This document shows positions 11,401 through 22,965 of a DNA stretch of 64,000 bases, piece after piece. Position numbers and translations under genes: made by a program. The stretch is from Antedon mediterranea (lineage: Eukaryota; Echinodermata; Crinoidea; Comatulida; Antedonidae): positions 9,570,601-9,634,600 of the forward strand of contig NC_092677.1 of assembly GCF_964355755.1 (NCBI RefSeq). The letters run 5' to 3'. Within the stretch, counting starts at the first letter, position 1, and each line of letters begins with the position of its first letter. The notes under the pieces are model-generated. The model searched no databases, was not told the origin of the DNA, and saw only the letters and a program-made list of their open reading frames with translations.

Positions 11401-12827
11401 TCTTTTGTGTTGCACAAACATTATCTATTTTAAAGTTTCATAAATTATCTTAAAATGTAAATATCTGTTAGAAGATAACATATGTTTATAAGCTTTATTT
11501 GGCTTACCTCCATTCTCCTACAATCAGACCCCAGGCAGGCATTTGAGCCATTCCATCCCCACCCCTTTTTATAAATGTGCATCCTTAAGGCCAATTTAGT
11601 GGTAAGTGGTAACGGTAAGCAGAAAACCGTGTAGCTTGTCCCACATAGAATCTGTATCTATCCTTAGCAGAAACCCCCCGTCCGCTCCACGTTTTGAGTA
11701 AATGGTCATAAGAATTTAACATAGATTCTATGTTTTTATTACCGTTACCGCTCATCTGTGTGAATTGATTAACGTTATTTCTCATCTGTGTAAATTGGCC
11801 TTTAGCGTAAACTTGAAAAAAAATATCAGGAATGTTCAAACCCTACCTACTACAGAAAAGTTGTGCACTTTATAATACTATGAAAGAGACATAAATTCAA
11901 ATTAGTAGGCTTATGGATTGTGAATATCAATACTAGAGGTTGATTGATTTATGGATGCAATTGATTGATGGATGCAATTAATTTCTTTCAAAGGTACAAA
12001 TTTATAATCCGGCTTTGATGAAGTACACTCATGAGGTGTGGAATAAGAAACAAGGGCGTTACCCATCCACAGGATTGCTTGCAGTCATGTTTGCTTTACA
12101 TGCATGTGATGAGGTATGTCTGTTACATAACAACCATTACAGTTCATATAACAAAAGGAACAAAGATTAAGGAAATGAGCTATAAAAGTAATTGTTCCAA
12201 GAAGATCCCTGTATGCTTAAAGGAGGTGGTCCCTGAAAATCCCAGATGACTGGGTTCACATACAAGAATACAAGTAAACATAATAATAATTGCTGTTTTT
12301 GTTTGCCTTAAGCAAAGTAATATTACTATGGGAATTGCTAATTACAAAAACGATTTGTTAAAGAATAAAAAAAAATCTATTTCAGCTATGACAATTTGAA
12401 ATCTATAATATGTTTATACTGGTTGAATTTTACACATGTTCTTATGAATAATACAATCATATGTCTGGGTTAATGCTAATATTTTTTATTAAAAAAGCAA
12501 AAAATTAATTGAAAGTCTGGCTCAGCCAAGCTCTAGTTTTTGCTATCAAAAAGAAGAAACAAGCTTTTGTTTTTCTTCTATAATCTGAATACAGTATACA
12601 CTGCAGTAGAAGGTTACAATTTATTTCAATTTGTTTAGGTTGATGTTTACGGCTACGGAGCAAACAAAATCGGGAATTGGGACCATTATTGGCAGAATGA
12701 TGGAGGAAAAGGAAATTCTGCATTTCGGAAGACCGGTGTCCACAACAGTGGTGTTGAATCACAAATTTACCAGCAATTGAATGCAGAAGGAATTGTAAAA
12801 GTACACATGGGAAATGCACACAGATAG
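5441..12827 (+). CDS. ST3GAL1/2-like: Beta-galactoside alpha-2,3-sialyltransferase, ST3Gal1/2 type (GT29)
   Basis: This gene encodes a Golgi type II enzyme predicted to move sialic acid from CMP-Neu5Ac to the 3-OH of a terminal galactose. Coding exons are 5490-6059, 8367-8551, 9362-9541, 10118-10163, 11994-12113 and 12639-12827, all with GT-AG borders and consistent phase. The product is about 429 residues. A membrane anchor lies at about 8-26, followed by a long Asn/Lys-rich stem to about 185. Sialylmotif L has [15 protein letters not shown] at about 223-237. Motif S begins YPSTG at about 350 and runs into VDVYGYG. Motif III contains HYW at about 383, and motif VS is H402-x4-E407. The conserved motif cysteines are present. 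Human ST3GAL1 is about 340 residues; the excess is stem. Exon 5441-6059 has a 49-nt leader after an acceptor, so at least one upstream non-coding exon exists. An AATAAA lies at 13047. The choice between ST3Gal1 and ST3Gal2 is open. Confidence 0.9.
7063..7082 (+). repeat. (CA)n microsatellite
   Basis: A run of about ten CA dinucleotides lies in intron 1 of the sialyltransferase gene. Confidence 0.9.
7578..7668 (+). mobile_element. Hairpin MITE family A copy, truncated
   Basis: The copy has the left end (GTCTACACTATCAAACTAG) and the core CCAAATATGGTAGTGATATG but lacks the right terminal repeat. It lies in sialyltransferase intron 1. Confidence 0.75.
8983..9139 (-). mobile_element. Hairpin MITE family A copy
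   Basis: Both ends are present: a diverged left CTTTATCTGCACTATC and a right GTGTAGACAGAGCTTTA. The core reads on the opposite strand to the first copy. It lies in sialyltransferase intron 2. Confidence 0.75.
9559..9799 (+). mobile_element. tRNA-derived SINE
   Basis: The A-box-like GTAGCTTGGTGGTTAACA and B-box-like GGGTTCAATCCT lie about 55 bp apart. The tail is AAATAAAAAATAAATGAAAA. Its head resembles that of the SINE at 930-1170. It begins 18 bp after the exon 3 donor of the sialyltransferase gene. Confidence 0.65.
11587..11805. mobile_element. Hairpin MITE with AAGGCCAATTTA ends
   Basis: The left end reads AAGGCCAATTTAGTGG and the right is TAAATTGGCCTTT. GGTAACGGTAA recurs inverted inside. 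TTA on each side suggests a 3-bp target duplication. It lies in the intron before sialyltransferase exon 5. Confidence 0.6.
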
Positions 12828-14004
12828 CGAATGCAGGCTGCACAACATTTATAAATTATTATTATTATTATTGTTACATGGCTGACAAGATGAATATTAG
12901 GGTTGGGAAAGTCATAATTCATTTCCTGTTTGACTGAGTATGGAGTCTGGTAACCAGACATTAATTTTTTATAAACCCATCTATAATGTTTTTAGTTCCT
13001 TGACAACTAGGTTTAAATTTTAGAATGGGAAGGATTCTGCATATGAAATAAATATACCACCAAAAGGAATAAACAAATATGTATATAGTATATAATTAAT
13101 TATCTCTTTTATGGAAGGATAGTATTACTAGGGATATGTGTTGTTTACAAAAAGGTTAAGCAAATCTGGGTGAAGAGTGATTGAGTCAGCATTAGTGAAT
13201 TGCTGTCTAGAACCTAAATTATTAGATGGTTAAAACTATATGTTTTTGTCTGGAATTTGTATTGTTTTTTTTTTTAAATTAAAAATGAATTCTAAATAGA
13301 TCAAATAGAGAAAAAAGAATATTTGCACTTTATACTGGATTTTGTCCAATTTATATATATATTGTTATTAGCAGTTAAATTAAGTAACACCGATCTTATA
13401 CCACAGAGAGAATGTTTAAAATGGGAGAAATAACATATTTTTAAGTTGAATTTATATTCACTACTATGATCATAGAGATATATAATATCTCTATGCTATG
13501 ATAAAATGAGAGGAAAATAATTGTCTTATATAGTTTTTTAATATATGTGTTTTATGTCCTATAAATTTAATGACTTATTTATTTTTGTTGATCATATTTA
13601 AGGAATACCTTTTGAACTGGGTCAACAATTTGACCTATAAATAAGTATTGCAATTAAAATAAATGAAAAAAAGAGATAAATAGCAGTCACTAAAAACGAT
13701 TCTATATAGTTTTCAAAATGTAGCCTGAACATATACTGTACTAATTCTGTTCTTTTTGGTAATAGATTTTCTTGTAATAAAAGTTTATAAACAAATTAAG
13801 TTATCATTATTATGTTTATCTCATAAATTTCGAAGTAATAAACAGAAGAAAAGAAAAAGGGCTCAGGTTGGCCACAGTAAGGAATAGTGAGGGTTAGTGG
13901 CCATTAGTGTGAATTTTGTTTTGAAGAATTGCAACTTCAAACAAAAAAGATGCATGTTGTTCAGGGTCTGTAGAGATTTATGTGGTGATAAATGGCCATA
14001 CAGT

Positions 14005-14134
14005 CAGTGGCGTAACAGCTATGAGCACTCATTGGCTAAACCAGAGGCCCCTGAGCAGTGCCCAAAGGAAAAAACAGGCATTAAAATATGTCAAAAGGGC
14101 TAAAAACGCCTCCGCGCCTCGTTATGCCACACCG
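14005..14134 (-). mobile_element. hAT-like MITE, family B
   Basis: The left end is CAGTGGCGTAACAGC and the right end is a diverged GTTATGCCAC. The flanking octamers CATACAGT and TATACAGT match at 7 of 8 bases, as expected for an 8-bp hAT target duplication. Inside lies GAGGCCCCTG next to GGCTAAACC, shared with the copies at 50489, 51687 and 53035. Confidence 0.7.
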
Positions 14135-15559
14135 TATACAGTACAGGGTATGGATGGAAGCCTCTGGTGATAAACTGCAATACATGCACAGATTATATGA
14201 GAGCTTGTCATTCAGCATACAAACGATTATTTGATAAAGCAAAGATAGTAGCCTATATGCCTACCATACACCTAGCCTAGAGAGAGGAGGCTCCCTGCTG
14301 TCTAGCTAGCTAAACTAAATGTAGGCTAGGGCCTAGCTTAGGTGACTCAAACATAGATGAATTGCTCGACAAGGTTTAAGATTACGTATTATTAATAGTC
14401 CTAGCTTTGCTTTTTATTTTACAGTAATGAATTAATTAGTTTCGACTTTTAAAACTTACATTTTTATCAAATAATTCATGTTTAATTCCGACTACCACAG
14501 ACTTCGTCCATACAGCGTTTTAAGTTTCAGCGCTCCAAATCAAAGACAAACTTTGCTGTATTCTGATTGGTTGAATATTTATATTATCGTCTGCCAGATT
14601 CTATGTAATTAGATAGACGCCCTCTAGAAGCAGAACACATTTTGCCATTCTTAATTTACTCTTATTTTTGGGATAAGTGATGCATAGAAAGAGGATGCAG
14701 ATATATTTTTTTTCTATATATGAGAATTAACAAATATTATTCAAATTTCAAAACATACAGCCTAGCTCAAGAGCAGACAGAGCTTTAAAGTTTGATAGAG
14801 CTTCAAGCTTGTATATTTTTTGTGAAAACACGAAGATAAAGCTGCTGGGCAATTGCTTGTCTTGGAGGAACAAAAATAAAAATACAATTTCATTAACACT
14901 TGCCTTTTATTATCTACTAGTCTACACTTTTCTTATTCAACGCAATTTATAACCAAAATTATTTTATACACAACTTGTTTTAAACCCACAAACATTTAGG
15001 TTATGAAGATTCTCACACACCAAAGAATATATAATAATCTTTGGTTTCTTTCAAAATATTCCAAAGAAAAAAAATTGTTAATTACAAACCTAAATATGAT
15101 ACATTTTTTTACTGTTGTGTGTTCAGACGAAAAGAAAAAGAGTTGTAAGGTAAAATGAATCCAACTGTGCATCATTTTTAATTCGTCAAAGTTGTTAAAA
15201 CTCTCATGATTCATATGAACTATTCTTCTTGTTCTGTATTTTTATTGTTTTACATTTTCTAATTATGCTATATAAATATGGACAATAAAACCTATATAGC
15301 CAATATTATAGTAACATTTTTTTCTTTAAATTACTGTTTTTACATAGAAAAATTACAGAAGAAATTAAGATGTAACCATTTTTATTGGTTAAATTGTGCA
15401 TACCAAGATAATGGCGTTATATAAAACTATTTACTTCATATATTTTACAGTTGTTTCAATTGTTTACAGTTTTCATGCCTTAATTATTCATTTTTAGATC
15501 TTTGTTTAATTATGACTTTGTTTACATTGATATGCATGACTAAACATGATAGCACATTG

Positions 15560-15900
15560 TAAAACACTCTTCTACTAATTCTTATATCGAATGACCTTCA
15601 GAGCATAGTATCGATGACCTTATCAACCAATCTAAAGATATAAAACCAGCTTATTCAGAAAGGTTAGACAGGCGAGCTGGCTTGGTTTGTTGTGCTTGCT
15701 TGTTTTTGTTGCATACAGCTACGGGCTACGGTATCAAACAACCTACAAGAAAGAAGATTAACAATTGTTGTATTCGATTAGAACTTCACAGTTGAGTATA
15801 GCTGAGTATTTATTTAACAGAGTATTTGAGCATTGAGATTGTTGAACACAATCCATTTACAATTTACCATTCGAATAAAAAAAAGTACAACACAACAATT
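15560..15900 (+). promoter_or_regulatory. TATA/CCAAT promoter-like block, possible solo LTR
   Basis: A CCAAT motif (CAACCAATC, about 15626) is followed by a TATA box (GATATAAAACC, about 15635-15645). About 230 bp later comes a poly(A) signal (AATAAAA near 15874) and ...ACACAACA. Promoter and poly(A) signal this close, with no reading frame between them, are the layout of an LTR. The start TGTAAAAC (about 15558) would fit, but I see no matching target duplication. Confidence 0.3.
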
Positions 15901-16067
15901 ATCATTACCCTTGTGGAAAAGGTCAAAGGTTGGACTTGTTAGGTATGGCAATTCTATTCATTAGTATATTTGAATATAGTAGGTAGTAAAACAAGTACAT
16001 GTTTTAAATATAGCTAAGCCCTATTCATGAGACACTTCTATGAGTTTAATTTGTTGTACCAAAAAAC

Positions 16068-19000
16068 TTACTTTTCAATTTCTGGTGCGCAGTGGACAAA
16101 GTCATGACTCCAGAACTTAAAGCTTGGGTTGCGAATCAGTTCAATAAAGGTGATTAGTAATCCCCAGGGGTGGGGTCGATTCACAATTAGACGTTCCAGA
16201 AGCACTCTGCAAAATAAGCATGGTTTGAGAACATGTTTCTTGTACCAATGAAATACAGAACATGTTAAGCTCTGTCTACACTATCAAACTTCTCGTGACA
16301 AAAAAATGTATGGACATGATGATTTCATATCACTTTCATATTTGGAAACTTTTTTTGTTAAACTAGTGTGAGTGTAGACCGAGATTAAGAAAAATAATTG
16401 TTATTGTAATATTTTATGTATCATTTTATACCTTGTAATTTGCTCTTGCAGGGCCTCGGAGTTTGCCTCAGCAAATAAGTAAAGCAACGTACAGCTGAAG
16501 TAATGGGTGTGACTATTAGGATACCGAAGTTGATTTGCAACTGCGTTTAAAAACAGGTACCGCCCTGAAAGTAAATATTTAATTCAAGAATGATATGAAA
16601 GTAAAAAAACAATAGTGGAATACACATTTATATGAGAACTTCCCAGGATAGGTTAGTTGATTTTAAGAGAGGGGTTGGGTTGCATCCAAGGCCTACTGGA
16701 CCTGTGTGAATCTGCCCGTTTGTAAAAAAGTATCTTGAAGGGTGCTAAAAATGGCAGCACCCACCTTCGGTGTCCAAGTCAACTGCTAAATTCTGAAAGA
16801 TATCCATATGCGATGAATGCGTAATCGTGTTCATAGATGGCGTGCTTCCCTTGCTATGAAGGTACGCTATTGCTTGTGATCCAACATAGAGTACCAATGC
16901 ATTCATTAGAGGTACGTTGTATCTCTGACCAGGTTCGTGAGACACCTGTAAATGGCCTCTCAGCTCAGACAGGAACGTGACAGGGCTTCGAGTCTTAATA
17001 TAAGAATCTAACTCCTAAAAAATAAGAAATTAAAAGTATATTGAATTTCAATATTTTCAAATAAGAAAGTTATGCAAATATTATGAAAATAATTATATTT
17101 GATTTACCTTTTTAAATGTTACTGGTTGAATCATAGCCGAGAAATTTGTTAGGATCCGTGGTGGCTGCGTGATATCCGATAACATGTCCACTTTCAAGTT
17201 AGGAGTGAATGGGTCTGGTAGACGCATGTTACGTGGGAATGCACTTAAAATCAGGTTGCGCATTTGAATACAGTTTGGTGGGATGACATCGCAAAAACCA
17301 TAATGGTAGTCGCACAAAAATTCTGGGAAATCATGAAGTAGAACTAACAACAACCGGAGAGTTCCCTAAACAATGGAAAAAAGAATGAAAGTAAGTTTAA
17401 TCAATTCAATTTACCAGACAGTACCACAGTTCTGTCTGCACTTTTTAGTTTTTACAAACAAAAAGTGTGATGTACCCAAATATGAAAGTATCATTCAGTA
17501 TAAACACAGAATCGATAATATCAAATAAAATACAATATATATCACCATTAAATATTTATTGTTAAGATAGATACAAAACAAAGTAATGATTATATACCTT
17601 ATATAATAAAGAGGCATGTTTTGACAAGTCAGCATTGCGTAAGAATGGTGTAACAAACTTGAAGATGTCAATCAACAACTGGGCATACATTGGCCATCCT
17701 TGCTGTAAATAGAATAATGTACAAAATAATATCATTTACAAAACTGTCATTATAAATAATTTATCCTTCCTCCTCTGATAGTACAGTAGATAGATACATA
17801 TGCAGATACAGAGGTGGGTGTCTTGGCAATTACAATGCAAAATATAAGACATTTCAGCACTTCATTTTACAATTTTAGGGGCACTCTCCTTCCCCCTATT
17901 TCAAAATCCTGAATCTAAACCTGAATTATAGATTGTGTAAGGAACAAAAGAAGAGGCTAGGCTGCCCAGAAATAAAATGACATGTTGACACAACCCATTT
18001 CGGTGTCAAAACGTAAATGAGGATGATGCAAACAGATGGGAAAGTATTGAATGTACAAACCTTTTGTTGTGGCATGGTTGCCAACATGCGTTCGATGAAG
18101 ATTCTATGGGAAATCAATTCCAACCATGAATACACAAAACCAGGTGCTTTTGATGGACGTAGCACATGAAATGCGTTACTATAAAAAAAAAAATGATTGT
18201 GGAATTAATATGAATTAAGTCAGATTCAAATCACTGTTATATTTTAATATAGAAGGATTACAGTAGAAGAGTTCCTTTGGGACATTGTTATAAAAGGACA
18301 CCTCTATTAAAGGGACACTCTCCTGTGTAATGAAAAAAAGGGGAAACCTATGATTTACACTATTGCCAACCCCTATTAAAGAGACACTTGGTCATCAAAG
18401 CTGTCCTCTCAATAGAGGTTCCACTGTAAATATTTCTAAGGTTCTGTTTACACTATCAAACATGTGATGTGACAAAAAGTGTGGTGTGCCCAAATATGGT
18501 AGTGATATGACATCATCATGTTCATATATGGGCACATGACATTTTTTTGTCACACCACATCACAGCGCTTTATTCATACAAACTATATAAGTAATCTAAA
18601 TCTCTGCTAACACTATCAAACTTTTATGTGACAAAAAAAGGCCCAGATCAACACATGGTTGTTCTTCCACTCACCAGAATGCAGTCATCACTTGAAAGTT
18701 AATGGTCTCTAGCACGTGTTCTGGTGCGTTGAGTTCAAGTAGAAGCATAATGAAGATTCGATGGTAGGGAAGCTGTTGAAAGTCACTACCTTGCTTTTCA
18801 TGATCATGAAGTAATACTCCAGCCACAATGCCAAGTACCTAGAAAACGCAATGATACACTTTTGCACACTAAAGGCTTTCAATTATTGTTATGGATTATT
18901 ATGGAGTTTAATTTTGATTTAATATATTTTAATACCATACAATTACACAAAGAAAATGGAAAGACAAAACAACTACACTAATCATTAGTATGGTACCAGG

Positions 19001-22000
19001 GATAGCTCTCTAAATCCCCAAAAGAGTATTCACATCTTTTCGCACAATAATTTCATTTCACAGTAGCCCTAATAATGTTGTCCAATGAATAAGGATATAG
19101 CAATAGATATGTTCTAATGTACTTTAAATCCATAAATAATGTCTTCTTCAATCACCAATAATTGAATTGCGCAATATGCAAATTGTGCCAAAAAGTTGTC
19201 ACATAATTTTAACACACCTTGTTTAATAAGTTTATTTTTGTAACACTATTGGCTGCATCTCCAGAATGTTTTACTAATAAGGCAATCAGACGAACAAAGG
19301 CATCTAGTGTGTGGAAACACTTTGAACGTGTCAACGTAGGTGTGTGTGCTTGCTCAGACAGGGCGTGGTAGCACAGCTTCACGCACAGTTCTGTGCATAT
19401 TCGGAAAAAACGGGTGATGAGGTCGTCAGTCTTTAAAATACCCTGCTGGTGCATCTGAAAATGGGCAAAGAAAATGAAAAATTGCGGTGTAATTGTTCAA
19501 TGTTCACAACTATCACAATCAACAATATAGGTTCATAAGAGTGCATTCACACAATGTGCTGCTTTTGTTGAATGGAAAATACAAGAAATTAAACAGCGCA
19601 ATCTACTCATCCATGAAACAGAACTAATGGAAAGTAGCTTTAATCTTTAACATTTAGCAGGTAAAATTAAACATTTAGATGACTACAATCATTTTAAAGT
19701 TCTTAAGACAGTAATTGATGTAAAGCGCCACGATTAATGTCATAGAAATGTGCGCTATATAAAGAAGTTCATTGTAAATCGAAACAGACAGATATCTGCA
19801 GTAAATGATTGGAATAGTTTGCCATATCATATAGCAAATGCATCCTCTATCAATAATTTTAAAACCCATCTTGAAACACATTGGAAAACCCAAAGCCTAA
19901 AGTTTGAGCCATATAACCAAGATGTTCAAAGAGGGACTTGCAAACCTTGACAGGTTTATAGTCTAAAGGTCAAGGTAGGTCAAGGTAGGTCAAGGTAAAA
20001 AATAAGTTGCAGTTTCAACAAAATAATAAAAAATAATATTTTCTAGATACCTGGTTTACAAATGCAGAGAAAGCCTTTGTGCTGTCGCGTCCGCCAGCTG
20101 GCGAGTGGTACATGTTGACCCATTCACGTAGTAGATATTCAGTCTTCTCTTGCAGGCCTGCTGGATCATCAAACTCCCTAGCCTGTGAGATGCCGGAGTG
20201 CATCATGGATGTAGGCCCTCCAGGGGCCTTATCCAGGAAAGCTGGATCCTGGTTTTGACGTACAAGCTCAATTAGATGTGCCAATCGGACTCCAAATGGC
20301 CCAGGCCTAAAAAAGCAAATGAAATTATATTGTATACTTATAGTATGGAATTTACAATTTACATTTGTCCATGTACAAAGGAGATAATATTATTCTATAA
20401 GAATCACAAAACTAGAAAAGCTGAAGTCATAAAAAATGTTGTCAGATAAACCTTATTCAACCAACATATTGACAAATAGTCTTCTGGAAGGTTTTCATCA
20501 TACTAAGATATTGATGAGAGAATTTAGTCACTGCAGTTATACAAAAAGTTATAATGCAGCACTCACATGTCAGATGGATTTGATGAACGTGCAGCGATCA
20601 TTGCAAGGACTTGCAATGTGTTGTACAGATCGGCCTCATTCAAAATGTTGCTCTGTTTCTCATCAATTAAAAACCGTTTGGCCACGTTCATTGCGAATGC
20701 TCCGGCCGTTTGGTTCATGCCATTATCCATGGACTAAAAAATTGAAATATGATATTAGTAATGTCATCCTTATTTAGAGATATTTCTAATTACTGACTTG
20801 TGCAATTCTGCATAGGAAAGTGATACTGATAAAACTGGCCAGAGTGATATCGATGTGAGCAAATTGATATCGATGTGGGCAAAGTGATACTGACCTAAAC
20901 AGAGTAATACTGACCTGGGTAAAGTGATACTGACCTAAACAGAGTAATACTGACCTGGGCCAAAAGACATAGGCAACCAAAGATACTATAAACTTGTGAT
21001 ACTGACAAAAAAATACTGACTAAAGGCAAGAAGAATACTGACATATAGGAAAAGAACTAATGACCCAGGTAACACAATACTGACCTGGGTAAGAAAATAC
21101 TGACCTGGGCAAGGTGCATATCAAATGCTTGCAGGTTAATGAGATGTGCTCTAAGGAGAACTTCTATAGCATCAAGGTTGTACTTCTGTTCTCCTCTGTC
21201 GCATACAATTCTGTAAAATAAATATGTTGTGTATAGATTAGGAATCGTCTCAACAGCACACTAAAATGCAACAGTTTACAGTTCAGTAAATCTGTATTAT
21301 AAAACAGTATGTATTGCTATTTAGCTTACTTAGTGACTTGTTTATTGGTCCATTGTGGTCCGTAGGCTCTCTGATCCTGTAGACCTTTGAGTACTAACAA
21401 GTGACTGCTCTGGTAACGCATGCCTATCTCAGGGTCTAGAGTCTGTGGAAAGTAGCCTTCCATAAGACCATCTACAGTCTAAAAACAAAATCCGACATAT
21501 TTAGATTATGGTAAAATAAAACAATATTTTAAAGGTAATAGTGACAAAAGAACACTGCATTTATAGGCTGGGTAACTCTTAATGAATCTGAATACAACGT
21601 CATACTGTTATGGCCTTAATCTCTGTCTACACTGTCAGACTAGTAGTATAATGTGGCCAAATATGGTAGTGATATGACATCATTGTGTCCATATATGGGC
21701 ACATCACATTTTGTTTACAATTTTGATAGTATAGTATCTATTATTATTATTAGTTACCTATTAACATGAACATACTTCCCAATTTTAATAGTCCTAAAGC
21801 AATAAATATACAGTATTTATGCCACTTACCTTTTGCAGCAGTGAGAGAGCATTAACAACTTCCCGTGAGTTGCGTGCCAACACAACAGCTTCCAGTAGCA
21901 TCTCCATTACTTGTACATGTTGGCTGTTTGGTGCTATCAAACTTGCTTGTTGGATGTGTTGTTCGATTTCAGTTGCACATTTGTCATAGATCTGTGTAAT

Positions 22001-22965
22001 CTCATCAAGGGGATATGGTTGCTGTTGAAAAAAAAAACTAATGTAGTTAATATTTAAGTAAAATTAAAGCCTCATTCGCACTGTACTTTTTTTATAAATC
22101 AAAATAACCAAACAGCCAGTAAGATTGACAGGAAAAGTCAAACACTTTTTTTCAACTTCTTCTTGGTCAACATACATGAGGTACATTGGCTGGTTTTTTA
22201 GTGAACATTGCACAGCAAAAACGAAAGGGCTAGTTTAACCTAGCTGCAAAGTCCAATGTGAAAGCTGGTTAAACAGAGTCACTAAAAACTGATGTCATCA
22301 TAAGATCTATTTTTCATTTATTTATTCGACACAATCAGTCAAGGGGTTGCAACAGGAACAATGCGCCATAACACGAGAGTGTCCACAACCCATATATCAC
22401 AATGTTTGTCAAACAATGACAAACATTTTTATTTTCTGCCAGATTTATACCGAGAATTCTTACACAGGTCAACGCCTATGTACATTTATATTTTGAAGAT
22501 CGTAATTACCTGAGCTGGTTGTGCTGATTCTGTAGTTGGAAGGAAGCCAGGAATTACACGTGCAAACTCCTCATAAACAGCAATCTGTGATGGTGTTACA
22601 CTACCAACCTAAACAAAATGAAAATTAAGCGTATTAAAGCATATATTAAATTTCACATGACCTTTAACCTTGGGTCATGATATTTAACCTTTAAGTCAGG
22701 ATATAAATGAGATTAAATTACAAATACGTAAACGTTCAGTAGGCCACTATATTTAACCTTTTGGTCATAATATTAAGAAATGAGATCATTAAATTTATTT
22801 TCACATGACCTTTAACCTTTAGGTCAAGACATTCAGAAATTATTTTATTAAATGGAATACCTTAAGTCTAATCTGTTCGGGCATTCTCTCGGCTTGATAG
22901 GTAAGGACAACAGGATCACAATAACGGCGTCCTTCATTTCTAGCATGTTTTCGTAGTTCGATTTC
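16068..22965 (-). CDS. CNOT1: CNOT1 C-terminal NOT1 superfamily homology block, exons 28-42
   Basis: Exons are 22861-22965, 22510-22608, 21830-22021, 21330-21478, 21105-21210, 20567-20733, 20051-20306, 19218-19454, 18675-18838, 18061-18178, 17598-17702, 17108-17365, 16765-17014, 16432-16564 and 16072-16206. Exons 28-33 are the connector. From exon 34 on the sequence is the superfamily homology domain, which anchors the CNOT2-CNOT3 heterodimer. The conservation is very high: [24 protein letters not shown]-type [51 protein letters not shown] and [16 protein letters not shown]. Exon 32's donor region has been amplified into a minisatellite (20810-21115). Exon 42 may be terminal, with TAA at 16070-16068 overlapping its apparent donor. 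Confidence 0.94.

Larger units (their letters stand above)
12828..16067. other. Intergenic region between convergent ST3GAL and CNOT1
   Basis: I see no protein-coding exon with conserved content. The region holds the sialyltransferase 3' UTR, a small perfect hairpin near 13462-13492, a hAT-like MITE (14005-14134), an AGGCCTA cluster with CCAAT-type motifs (14270-14590) and a possible solo LTR or promoter (15560-15900). The last CNOT1 codons could lie here if the gene does not stop at 16068. Confidence 0.5.

Noticed and set aside
14996-15214. Minus-strand frame that could follow CNOT1 exon 42 in phase
   Set aside because: The acceptor is plausible and the frame opens Lys-Thr-Arg-Arg, but the encoded residues share nothing with the conserved CNOT1 tail.
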